Below, in pieces: positions 28,105 through 37,728 of a stretch of DNA of 64,000 nucleotides. This DNA is from Gracilaria gracilis (Eukaryota > Rhodophyta > Florideophyceae > Gracilariales > Gracilariaceae). Every line of letters begins with the position of its first letter. The stretch's first letter is position 1. The notes below the pieces were generated by a model. The model ran no database searches. It was given only the letters and a program-made list of their open reading frames with translations, and had not been told where the DNA came from. The stretch covers positions 104,969 to 168,968 of the forward strand of contig JARGSG010000105.1 in assembly GCA_030374805.1 (NCBI GenBank), in the 5' to 3' direction. Both the position numbers and the translations under genes were made by a program.

Positions 28105-28954
28105 TGTGGAGCAACGCCTTTGGCGGGAAAAGCGCAGGCTCACGAAGACGTTCGGCATCTTTCCCTCGACAGGGCAGCACAGCGAACGGAGCACTCCGGG
28201 AATGACACAGCTAAGCCGGGTGTAAATCCGAGGTCAAACCGTCACGACAAGCGTCGGAGCGTTAGGCTGATTAGTAGTCGGTAGAGATCCACGTGTTCAC
28301 ACGGTCACGAGATGAGTCCTCGAAAGAGAGTAGCACGGCAATGACAAGGTGTCGGAAACGGGCCACTGAGAACAGGGCAAAAAGGCAAACCCAAAAAGGG
28401 GAGAAAGCAAACCACCGGAGTGGGGAAAAGAGAGAGAACAAAGCAAACCCAATACAAGGGCGAGTATACGACAATAGGTCGGAACAAGACACACAAATAG
28501 TGGTTATACTCTGAGCGCCACAAGGGTGGGTAACTATACGTGAACAACACGGTCGTCACTCCACTTGGAGGTGAACAGTCCGCGAAGGCGTGATAGTTAG
28601 AGCCAGAAGCCCTTGCTTGGCAAGGGGCAATTTACTTGGGGGAGCGATGCTCAACCCTCTAAGTACTGAGCTCGGCGCACCACTGACAGTGGGTGCGCCG
28701 GGCAAAATAATCTATAAAATATCTGAGTAAATACAGCAATGCTGGGTGCACTGCCTCCGGCATATCCGTGCTACACGTGTGCTAGTCACACCCGCTGAGC
28801 GGCGCCTCGAGCCGTGCAATCCACGTGTACATGTGTGGAAATTACCTCGGCGAGGCGACACGCTAATAGCGGTGTAGCTCATATATATCTACTAACGCAT
28901 GATGCGGAAATTAACTAAGTACCTCAAATCGCCTCCAAGGAGTGTTGTCCTTCA
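28105..28954 (-). repeat. 5' LTR of gypsy A1
   Basis: 850 bp, TG...CA; pairs with 7747-8597. It is followed on the plus strand by the TSD TTATC and the resumed Tc1 transposase. Confidence 0.92.
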
Positions 28955-28959
28955 TTATC

Positions 28960-29660
28960 TTGCTGAAACGTCCATCCGCCAGAATAGTTCTCTTCCAAAA
29001 ATGGTAGTAAATAGTTCTGTAGTGTCTTGACATACTTCTTTGAATCTTGATCACCCTTCAGCACCGCCAATTTCCCCACCCCATTTTCCGTAAAGCAACC
29101 CCAAACCATTACTCCCCCGCCTCTCTTCTGACGTTTAGACCCGACCCGTTCCTCCTTTCGCAAATCGTGCCAATAAAAGGCGAAGCCATCAAGTTCGTCC
29201 TAATTAAACTTCTTTTCATCAGACCAAACAATTCGACCCCACTGTTGAGGTTTCCAGGCGTGCTTCAACCTATCCCAATTCATCCTGTGAATTTTGTCCT
29301 TTTGTTGTAGAGGAAATGCCTGTTTTACTTTTTGAAACTTTAGTGTAGGTGTGGCAGACAGTATCTGTCAAACTCTGCGGCTTGACATCGGCAGTTGAAG
29401 TGCAGTTTTTAGTTGCGATGCGGGTTGGGTGTCCTTTGGATGCTTCTCTTACCAATAAACTTTGTGCCGTGGCGTTCATTTTCTGTGGGCTTTTTGATGG
29501 GTTTGTTGGTCCCGTACGTTGCTGAGTTCTTCAGATACCTTATTATGACATCTCTGCTCCGTTTTGTTTGTCTGGTGATAGTGGCAATAGACAGACCACT
29601 CTTTTTAAAAGCCTCTATCTGGCCTTGTTCTTTTTCTGCCAAATACGTACCTTTTGGCAT
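28960..29660 (-). pseudogene. inner Tc1 transposase, N-terminal part
   Basis: Starts at 29660 with MPKGTYLAEKEQGQIEAF, a helix-turn-helix DNA-binding start (ITRQTKRSRDVIIRYL). Further on are the first catalytic region (WSDEKKF type), VMVWGCFTENGVGKL and FQQDN with the second catalytic Asp, all typical of Tc1. Several frame changes are present. Gypsy A1 cuts the gene right after QQDN; the remainder is at 7426-7741. In a working element it would bind the terminal repeats and cut and paste the DNA at TA. Confidence 0.83.
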
Positions 29661-29977
29661 TGTTGGAATGAGTTGAAGTGGTTATTGGAGGGTGGACGGA
29701 AGAAAGAAAAATACAAAGAAAGGTTTAATGAACTAAATACTGTTACTAGAAGTGCTACAACTACCTTTTATTCTGTATTTTGTATAGATGTTTCGCGGGG
29801 TGAAGTAGCCGTTTGCGTGCTGCTCAGGGACTACAAAGTCGTTTGGCCTTGGAACAGTTTTCTTTTAAACGTTTTTATGTAACGGATAGCCTTCTTGCTG
29901 CTGCGTCGTCGGTAATCTTTTAGGTTATTCTGTAAAGGTAAAAAGAGGGGTGTCGTATAGAAGTTTCGCGCACTGTA

Positions 29978-30997
29978 CCTCTGCGCGTTGCCAACCACCT
30001 AGTATTCTGTCTTCATTCCCTGTCTCTCTAAGACGGTAGCACAACGCTTTGTCATGCTTCGAACCAAATTGTAACACGTGGGGCGGTCGATTTTGTTCCA
30101 TTGTGCCACCACACATTCCACCAGCTTTTCCACCGATGCAAACTGCCTTGAATCTGCGTACACACGCCTGGGAAGCAAGCCCCAAAGATTCTATATCGGA
30201 TTGAAGTCAGAACTACGGGCAGGCCAGTCCATAACATTTACGTTATGAGCATTGAACCACTGTTGGGTGTACTTAGACGTATGTATAGCAGCATTATTTT
30301 GCTGAAACGTCCCACCCCCAACGTAGTTCTCTTTCACAAATAATAGCAAATAGTTCTGTAGTGTCTTGACATACTTCTTTGAATCTTGATCACCCTTCAG
30401 CACCGCCAATTTCCCCACCCCATTTTCAGTAAAGCAACCCCAAACCATTACTCTCCCGCCTCCCTTCTGACGCTTAGACATGACCCGTTCCTCCTTTTGC
30501 CAATTGTGCTAGTAAAAGGCGAAGCCATCAAGTTCGTCCTAATTAAACTTCTTTTCATCAGACCAAACAATTCGACCCCACTGTTGAGGTTTCCAGGCGT
30601 GCTTCAACCTATCCCAATTCATCCTGTGAATTTTGTCCTTTTGTTGTAGAGGAAATGCCTGTTTTACTTTTTGAAACTTTAGTGTAGGTGTGGCAGACAG
30701 TATCTGTCAAACTCTGCGGCTTGACATCGGCAGTTGAAGTGCAGTTTTTAGTTGCGATGCGGGTTGGTGTCCTTTGGATGCTTCTCTTACCAATAAACTT
30801 TGTGCCGTGGCGTTCATTTTTGTGGGCTTTTTGATGGGTTTGTTGGTCCCGTACGTTGCTGAGTTCTTCAGATACCTTATTATGACATCTCTGCTCCGTT
30901 TTGTTTGTCTGGTGATAGTGGCAATAGACAGACCACTCTTTTTAAAAGCCTCTATCTGGCCTTGTTCTTTTTCTGCCAAATACGTACCTTTTGGCAT
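29978..30997 (-). pseudogene. outer Tc1 transposase (inactive)
   Basis: A full-length but mutated copy, starting at 30997 with the same MPKGTYLAEK. Frame changes occur near 30700 and 30490. The second catalytic Asp has become Asn (FQQNN). The final Glu codon in the NPI-E-NLW context is TAG (stop after SDFNPI, 30191). The spacing of 34 residues between these two positions marks it as DD34E, Tc1 type. Loss of two catalytic residues means that it cannot have catalysed the later jump of the inner copy in its present form. Confidence 0.85.
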
Positions 30998-31482
30998 TGT
31001 TGGAATGAGTTGAAGTGGTTATTGGAGGGTGGACGGAAGAAAGAAAAATACAAAGAAAGGTTTAATGAACTAAATACTGTTACTAGAAGTGCTACAACTA
31101 CCTTTTATTCTGTATTTCGTATAGATGTTTCGCGGGGTGAAGTAGCCGTTTGCGTGCTGCTCAGGGACTACAAAGTCGTTTGGCCTTGGAACAGTTTTCT
31201 TTTAAACGTTTTTATGTAACGGATAGCCCCCTTGCTGCTGCGTCGTCGGTAATCGTTTAGTTTACTCTGTACAGCTAAAAAGGGGGGGTGTCGTATAGGA
31301 GTTTCGCGCACTGTAGTAGCCATAAGCCGTGCATACTATTAGCCGTTTTTAAATAAGAGATTTTTCCCTTAGCGCTCAACCCTTGATTCCAAGCAGTTCG
31401 TAGATTCAACACAAGCGGCATTTGTTATTGTATGTACACGTGCGCCGAATGACGATAAACAGTTGTCGCGAGAGCGAACCGC

Positions 31483-32718
31483 ATGGAAGGAAAGGATATT
31501 CTCCTTCCCTTGCTCCTCTTGGAGCAAATGTCTCAAACAGCTGCCCACACGGAAATGCTCATTAACCAAGAATTGTCGCTAACACCACAGGTGGATACTT
31601 CGATGCAGGAGCTTATCGGCGATGAGGAAACGGTCAGACCAGGCCGCGGCCATCCTGTTTCTGGTTCGAAAGCTAGATACGCAATGCACCTCTCTGCTAA
31701 AGTATACCACGACATACGCTTTGATGACCCAGACATAAATTTGTTCGAGAAAACGACGCATATGTCTAGAGAGGACTTCGACCATCTGCAAGACTTAGTC
31801 CAACAACACCTGGAACGTCCCATAGACGTTCGCAATCAGTTTGAAGAACAGCAAAAAACTGCACGCAAAAGGCGTTTAGACACAAAAGAAATGCTGTTCC
31901 TTTTTCTTGATATGCTTGGAGGACCAAATGAAGGTGGGTTGGGCGTGGAGAGAGCTGCTCATCGTTACGGAATATCAACGGGGACCGTATCCAACTACTT
32001 CAGACACGTTCTGTACGCTTTGTTTATTACTTTAGATTCGATAGAACCAAAGCTTATCAAGTGGCCTGATGAAGCCGAAAGATCAGAGGCGGAGGGCTTA
32101 GTGATCGGGTTTCCGAGATGTGTGTTCTTTGTTGATGGGAACAAAAGCAAGCGTTGGAGACCAAAGGATAATTCGGAGCAGAAACGTGCGTATTACGGCA
32201 TCAAGAAAGCGCATGCATGGGCCATACTTGCTTTCTGTGATTTGTTTGGACGGATTATCCGTCTGGAGATATCTGACAAAGGTGCGGAAAGCGACCGCAA
32301 TCTTTACACGAGCTCGGACGTGTTTCGTGACCCCACATCCTGTCTGACTACAGAGCAGCACGGGATGGCTGACATGGGCTTTGCTGGAAGCGGGGCACTC
32401 GTTGTTCCGTATAAAAGAAATGAGAGCACTACATGGTTGTATCGTTCTGTTCACAATATGCGAATCAGGAAGCAACGTATGGTCAACGAGTGGGATATCG
32501 GCTACATCAACAATCGCTTTAGATTGATTCTAGGACGTTGGCCATTTGAGAAAGCTTTATTCCCGATTGCTTATCACACAGCGGCGATGCTCTGTAACTG
32601 GCAGATGCAGCGACGTGGTTACGCTCTACAGCCGCGCTCTAGATATGAAACAAAACTGGCGGCTTTGGCTGCTCAAGAACACGAAGACGATGACTTAGAG
32701 CGAAGGTGCGACACCTAA
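31483..32718 (+). CDS. Harbinger-type transposase (DDE_Tnp_4 fold)
   Basis: 411 codons, unbroken. An N-terminal leader is followed by a helix-turn-helix-like part (ERAAHRYGISTGTVSNYFRHVL). The catalytic core has D in FFVDGNKSKRW, a second D in GMADMGFAGSGALVVPYKRN and E in MVNEWDIGYINNRF. Spacing and the YKR, R..N.R.. context fit the Harbinger nuclease. Its length is in the normal range. It would excise and insert the element, usually with a partner protein that carries it into the nucleus and binds the ends; the minus-strand ORF at 32857 is the candidate. It is one of the few intact transposases in this window. Confidence 0.8.
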   Translation: MEGKDILLPLLLLEQMSQTAAHTEMLINQELSLTPQVDTSMQELIGDEETVRPGRGHPVSGSKARYAMHLSAKVYHDIRFDDPDINLFEKTTHMSREDFDHLQDLVQQHLERPIDVRNQFEEQQKTARKRRLDTKEMLFLFLDMLGGPNEGGLGVERAAHRYGISTGTVSNYFRHVLYALFITLDSIEPKLIKWPDEAERSEAEGLVIGFPRCVFFVDGNKSKRWRPKDNSEQKRAYYGIKKAHAWAILAFCDLFGRIIRLEISDKGAESDRNLYTSSDVFRDPTSCLTTEQHGMADMGFAGSGALVVPYKRNESTTWLYRSVHNMRIRKQRMVNEWDIGYINNRFRLILGRWPFEKALFPIAYHTAAMLCNWQMQRRGYALQPRSRYETKLAALAAQEHEDDDLERRCDT

Positions 32719-32732
32719 GCAGCATGATTCTT

Positions 32733-32774
32733 TACTATGTGGCGTTGCGGCGCTACTATGTGGCGTTGCGGCGC
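32733..32774. repeat. 21-bp tandem duplication
   Basis: Two exact copies (32733-32753, 32754-32774) starting TACTATGTGGCG, between the two convergent Harbinger ORFs. Confidence 0.9.
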
Positions 32775-32856
32775 GCGGAGAGGGCGAGCGCTAAGTCCTT
32801 CGCTCCGCTCGCCGCTACGCGCGCCGCGACAAGAAACAAAAGGAGGCAACATAAGT

Positions 32857-33942
32857 CTACTCTGAAGCTTGCGGCGACCGGTCGACCTCATCCTCATTGC
32901 CAGCTTGATGTTCTGTTGGCTGTTCTTGATGGTCCTCCGTATTATTGGCCAGAGCCGAGGCGTGGCCTTCGCAAGCGTCGAGAAGATCTGGGTCAATTCC
33001 AAGGGGCTCGGATGGCAGACATGGTGGAAGAGGGGTAACCGGTTCGCACACTTGTAGGTTGTTACTACGCGCAAAGAGGCGGACGAGAATGCCAAACTGT
33101 TCACTCTGTCGGCGTTGCAATGCGGCGCTCGCAGTGGCGGCGTTAGCAATGCGCGTTTGCGCACGTAAGGTCTGAAGCTCAGCAGTTGTCCTGCGGCGTT
33201 CCTTGCGTTCTCGCTCCTCCTGACGAGAACGTTTGTTCTTCTCAAAGGTTTCCTTCCGCTCGCGATTCCGTTTTTCCTTCTCCGCCCTTGACTCCCGGTC
33301 TCGAGCAAGCGCCCGCTCGGCGCCATCCACCGTGGTGTGTGTCTTCTTAGAGGCCAAGTGTTTGTAGTCGAGAATAGCTTGGTCTAAAACGTGTTGAGCA
33401 TCGTTTTCCCTAGCTTGCGCTGCAGCGACAGGTCCGTCCTCTTCTGCACTTCCTTGTATTGAAGCAATGATCACTTTCCTAGCCATATCCACGACAGAAT
33501 TAGCTATGTGTCGCACGTTCTCCGGTGTTATGCGCTCCATATAAGCGCGACGCCAGCTCATGTTATATGTGTTTTGCTGATGGACTAACACGGCGTCCGG
33601 AACATGGCGGCTACATGCACTTAACGCCACTGTGGCGCAAGTCTGATCAAGAGTCTTTTGCTTTTGGACGGGGGCTTGATTCGCAATCAAAGTTCGCAGT
33701 ACCCACTCCTTCTCGATTTTGTTCATGACGAACCTTTGAGGGGAGCGTTGCGGTGTGGAGCTGGTACGGGACTGCGGGAGGGAAGCTTCATGCTGTACGA
33801 CGGGCGTCGGGAGGGGTTCTGGTGCAGTGAGTAGAGGGTCTGGCGTGGCTAAAGACGAACGAGGTTCGATGGGAGGAGCCATTGTAGTTCGGAGATCGTT
33901 GAGGTGGAGCTGATCTGGGCTGCGATCGGCATTGGGGTTCAA
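32857..33942 (-). CDS. basic coiled-coil protein, probable Harbinger partner
   Basis: 361 codons converging on the transposase with a 138-bp gap. The start is Pro/Ser-rich (residues 1-65). A helical segment follows (NKIEKEWVLRTLIANQA), which could be the remains of a SANT/Myb-like domain as in the second Harbinger protein; I am not sure of this. Residues about 200-265 are an extreme Lys/Arg/Glu helix (RESRAEKEKRNRERKETF and onward), a likely coiled coil and nuclear signal. The C-terminus is acidic. By position and charge it may bind the transposase and element ends. It could alternatively be an unrelated passenger. Confidence 0.5.
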   Translation of the reverse strand: MNPNADRSPDQLHLNDLRTTMAPPIEPRSSLATPDPLLTAPEPLPTPVVQHEASLPQSRTSSTPQRSPQRFVMNKIEKEWVLRTLIANQAPVQKQKTLDQTCATVALSACSRHVPDAVLVHQQNTYNMSWRRAYMERITPENVRHIANSVVDMARKVIIASIQGSAEEDGPVAAAQARENDAQHVLDQAILDYKHLASKKTHTTVDGAERALARDRESRAEKEKRNRERKETFEKNKRSRQEERERKERRRTTAELQTLRAQTRIANAATASAALQRRQSEQFGILVRLFARSNNLQVCEPVTPLPPCLPSEPLGIDPDLLDACEGHASALANNTEDHQEQPTEHQAGNEDEVDRSPQASE

Positions 33943-34679
33943 GCTAAGCTTTTTGGGTGGTGAGTGCGGCGCGCTTTCTTAGTTTCGCTCCTGTTTTGAA
34001 ATAACCCGTATTTCTCCCAATCTAGGCTATGTTAATTAAACGTCTTTCGTCTCTGAAGAGCATCTTATTTTGAAAAGAGACGAGTTTTTTCTTATTTGAA
34101 AACGGCTATTGGATAAAAGGTTATGATCTTCAGAAGGTGGTGATCAGGCAGCCAAGTGTCCGATTGTGTTATGTATACTATAGTAGCCATAAGAGAATCG
34201 CACAACAATTGGTTCTTATTGACAATAAAAAACATTTGAGCCAATGAACAACACCCATATGGTAATACTGTTTACAAAAGGCAAGTTCCATTCAACTACA
34301 ATCTGTAGTATGCATGTACAACCTTGTTGTACCATGTGTATCCAAAGGCCACTTTGGAATTGCACTGCCGACCGCAAAGGGCACAAGAACCCGCAAAATG
34401 TGATGGCCGCAATTCTTCCTCAGTTCCGGTCACAGCTTCATGGCGACCCAATCAATCTCACTTCAATGCCTTCTTTCAGAGCTCGAGGTCGACGTAAATG
34501 AAGTACATGATCCTGAATGTAACTTCCACATTGCAAGAAAATTCACCAGCAACGACGTAGACCATGAAAAATTTATTATACCAGCAATTGGTTGCAGTAA
34601 AAAAAATTTATACCAAACCGTTTCCTAATGCCGACTTTAGAAGGCATCAAGTAAACTGTTTTTCGCAAAAAAGCAGATA

Positions 34680-35615
34680 ATGCAGAGAGCATATAATCAT
34701 CGGAGGAAGCTTGGCTTATTTCAGTTGTTCTTGAATAGTTCCTTTCTTGCCTGCATGCAATTGTGGACTAGCAATAAGCTCTTGAGGCGAGGCAAAGAAA
34801 CCAAGCCATTGCAAATTGACGAGATGCTGGCCTACCTTGGTATCAAATTTGCAACCTCTCTACATCGCAGGAATAAGTTGCGGGATTTTTGGAGCACATC
34901 AGAGCTCCCTCATATATCTTTCTTCATAAAAGTAATGAGTGGAGACGTTTTCTTGATTAAACGAGCCGCAATACGGCTGTATTCAAGCTATGAACCAGAT
35001 ATTGCTGCACGACATCCATTTTAACATAGCCGAAAAATATTGAAACACTTCGCCCGTAATTCTGCAGCGCTTGCTGTCCCCGTCAATGTGAGCTCACTTG
35101 ATGAAAGTACTATACGTTGTAAAGGAAGAACCGCTGCCCGATCGTATATGAAGTCTAAACCAGTAAAGTTTGGAATATGGTTCTATGCCGTTGTAGAATG
35201 GTCGCAGGCGTACCTACACAGATTTCAAGAAAATGGGTCTGGTAACAAATCTGGTCAGACTCCAGTTGAAAGATATACGACTGTGTTCCGCAGTTTGCGA
35301 GGGGCTGTAGAACGCAAAATGGATGGAAAACTGGTACCAAAGTCTACAGCCAGCGCTCTGTGGTGTACGCAGATGGCCCACCAGACGCAGTTGCGTCCTA
35401 CTCCGACAGAGGGTACTTTGATGGTGATGGATAATTTTTATATCCGTCACGTTATGCCACGGCAATTTAATGTGCTCAGTGATGGTGAGTGTAAAGTTTT
35501 AGGGACTGTCCGCTTCAATAATGTCGATGGTATGAACCGGCCGGCGCTGAAGAAAGCAATAGAGAGCATGAAGCACGCTGAGAGAGGGGAGTGGAGATTA
35601 GTACAGGTTCATCAC
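34680..35615 (+). pseudogene. piggyBac transposase, N-terminal and middle part
   Basis: The PGBD domain starts at about 34700 (FQLFLNSSFLACMQLWT; DEMLAYLGIKFATSLHRR). The first catalytic Asp is in SLDESTIRCKGRTAARSYM, and the second in VMDNFYIRH. An in-frame TAA at 35022-35024 and the A2 insertion at 35616 break the gene. The preceding stretch 34140-34680 holds only short frames without a domain. PiggyBac transposases cut precisely at TTAA by a DDD nuclease. The length before the break fits the family. Confidence 0.87.
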
Positions 35616-36465
35616 TGTGGAGCAACGCCTTTGGCGGGAAAGGCGCAGGCTCACGAAAACGTTCGGAATCTTCCCCTCGACAGGGCAGCACAGCGAACGG
35701 AGCACTCCGGGAATGACACAGCTAAGCCGGGTGTAAATCCGAGGTCAAACCACCACGACAAACGCCGGAGCGTTAGGCTGATTAGTAGTCGGTAGAGATC
35801 CACGTGTTCACACGGTCACGAGATGAGTCCTCGAAAGAGAGTAGCACGGCAACGACAAGGTGTCGGAAACGGGCCACTGAGAACAGGTCAAAAAGGCAAA
35901 CCCAAAAAGGAGAGAAAGCAAACCACCAGAGTGGGTTAGAGAGAGAGAATAAAGCAAACCCAATACAGGGGCGAGTATACGACAATAGGTCGGAACAAGA
36001 CACACAAATAGTGGTTATACTCTGAGCGCCACAAGGGTGGGTAACTATACGTGAACAACGCAGTCATCACTCCACTTGGAGGTGAACAATCCGCGAAGGC
36101 GTGATAGTTAGAGCCAGAAGCCCTTGCTTGGCAAGGGGCAGTTTACTTGGGGGAGCGGTGCTCAACCCTCTAAGTACTGAGCTCGGCGCACCACTGACAG
36201 TGGGTGCGCCGGGCAAAATAATCTATAAAATATCTAAATAAATACAGCAATGCTGGGTGCACTGCCTGCGGCATATCCGTGCTACACGTGTGCTGTTCAC
36301 ACCCGCTAAGCGGCGCCTCGAGCCGTGCAATCCACGTGTACATGTGTGGAAATTACCTCAGCGAGGCGACACGCTAATAGTGGTGTAGCTCATATATATC
36401 TACTAACGCATGATGCGGAAATTAACTAAGTACCTCAAATCGCCTCCAAAGAGTGTTGTCCTTCA
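35616..36465 (-). repeat. 3' LTR of gypsy A2
   Basis: 850 bp, TG...CA; next to it TAAGGAGGGGGA on the minus strand (36468-36479) is the 3' PPT. Confidence 0.92.
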
Positions 36466-37728
36466 TATCCCCCTCCTTAAGAGTGAGCCACGCCGTCGCG
36501 ATGACGGGTCGAACTCCCAACCGTGGGCATAAAAGCGCATCCCCGAAGTCTTCGGATTCCATCTCGCCTCGCGAAGATCAAGTCACTACCACTCGACAGT
36601 GCAAACCTCGCTCCAGCGACGATCAATCCTGTTCACCACAGTGGGCTTCTCGCTGTCGCGGTCCGTTCCCTGTTTCCAGGTCCATGAACCACGGTGTGGG
36701 ACAACTGATTCGAGTCTGAGTCGCTCCACGAAGGTGGTTCTCAAATTTCTTTGAGTATCCCTCGGTATGAGGTGTTGCGACCCACAGCCAAGTAGGAGAA
36801 CCATTGCTGTCACGCGGATCCGCGGTACGTAGCCCTGAAAAGGTGCGCAGCTCGTTTTGAGATTGATTTCGTCACGCTTGAAGCGGTTCCCTCCACTCTG
36901 CAGCACAAAATTGGGGTGTGTTACAGTACTGATTCTTCAAAGTCGGATAACGTTCGAACCAGTACATCTCTGAAGAAACCTGATACAGTTTAGAAATTCT
37001 GAAACCCAGAGCTTTCATTTAAGACCAAGATTGTTGGGATTGAACACCATTAAATGGGAAAGCGCGGTCTATTTCAGTTCACCGAAATGCAGTCTAAAAA
37101 TAGAATCCCGAACTGAAACGGCGCCATAAGTCCGAAATTCTTCAAGATAATTGAATTTCGTCTTCGCCAAACAGTTCATAGAGGCCGAGAATAGCCTGGT
37201 GACGGTCTGTTAAGGAAACGGATTGAAACCCACCGAGTTACGGGTATTGCGCAGAAGGCCTCCAGAAAATACTGTAGCAGCAAGATACCCAAGATCGGAA
37301 ATCGAGAACCATTACCAGAAAAGACTGGGAATCAATTCCAACGCATCATGCGGATAATTTGAAGACCGCAAGGGCGTGTAAACACCGAAGTACTTTGCAG
37401 TAGGCGGTGACGAACATGGTTGAACATAGGCGACTGAACATTTCCGCCAGGGGCGTGTACAAGACAAACGGTATTCTCACCGGTAAATCAACGTGATGCG
37501 CACGGAGACAGCGCACCCTTCTGAAGGTAAAACCCATGCACACGTGGTCGTAATGAGAACCGTGAACCAGCGAGCTGGGAGAGAACCCCTCAGGATAATT
37601 AATCCGAAAAAACAAACGTGGGCGACCGAAGACGACACCAGTCGAACTCCGATCACAAAAACCAAATCTCCACTTCATCTTCATCCACTTCCTTCTAGGT
37701 GAGCTAGCTTCTTCCCCTTCGGGGCGTG
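36466..37728. other. 3' tail of A2, no gene
   Basis: The first about 165 bp match the A1 tail up to the site where B inserted (GCTCCAGCGACGATCAA), and the last about 50 bp also match. The middle (about 36650-37680) is different from A1 and holds no long frame on either strand. This is where A1 has the antisense ORF, so the tail behaves as an exchangeable module. Confidence 0.75.

Larger units (their letters stand above)
7747..28954 (-). mobile_element. Ty3/gypsy chromodomain retrotransposon A1
   Basis: LTRs of 851 bp (7747-8597) and 850 bp (28105-28954) start TGTGGAGC and end TTGTCCTTCA on the plus strand. The flanking direct repeat is TTATT (7742-7746) and TTATC (28955-28959). Genes read on the minus strand: gag, protease, RT, RNase H, integrase, chromodomain. 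Without the nested element B it is about 11.4 kb. The two LTRs differ at roughly 2-3% of positions by eye. It carries an additional plus-strand ORF in its 3' tail. Confidence 0.93.
7209..29975 (-). mobile_element. inner Tc1-like DNA transposon (split by gypsy A1)
   Basis: Its left end, CAGTGCGCG at 7209, is preceded by TA. Its right end, GCGCACTG at 29975, is followed by TA. Own DNA is 7209-7746 and 28955-29975, about 1.56 kb in all, normal for Tc1. Gypsy A1 sits inside the transposase gene between the second catalytic Asp and the final Glu. Confidence 0.83.
6992..31313 (-). mobile_element. outer Tc1-like DNA transposon (interrupted by a second copy)
   Basis: The left end starts CAGTGCGCGAAACTCC just after a TA (6990-6991). 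The right end is its inverse, ending GCGCACTG at 31313, followed by TA (31314-31315). Both match the TA target preference of Tc1/mariner elements. Own DNA is 6992-7206 and 29978-31313. Everything between is a nested insertion at an internal TA (7207-7208 and 29976-29977). The transposase gene, read on the minus strand, is dead. Confidence 0.85.
31316..34130. mobile_element. PIF/Harbinger-like DNA transposon
   Basis: Two convergent ORFs (31483-32718 plus, 32857-33942 minus) lie between imperfect inverted ends. 31321-31366 (ending AGCCGTTTTTAAATAAG) is inverse to 34086-34130 (CTTATTTGAAAACGGCT), with about 20 of 24 bases matching. A transposase plus a second, basic protein in opposite orientation is the usual Harbinger plan. 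The exact outer ends and target duplication are unclear because the left end touches the Tc1 insertion site. Confidence 0.6.

Noticed and set aside
32715..33326. 203-codon minus ORF overlapping both Harbinger ORFs
   Set aside because: Shadow frame of the 32857-33942 gene, no independent motif.
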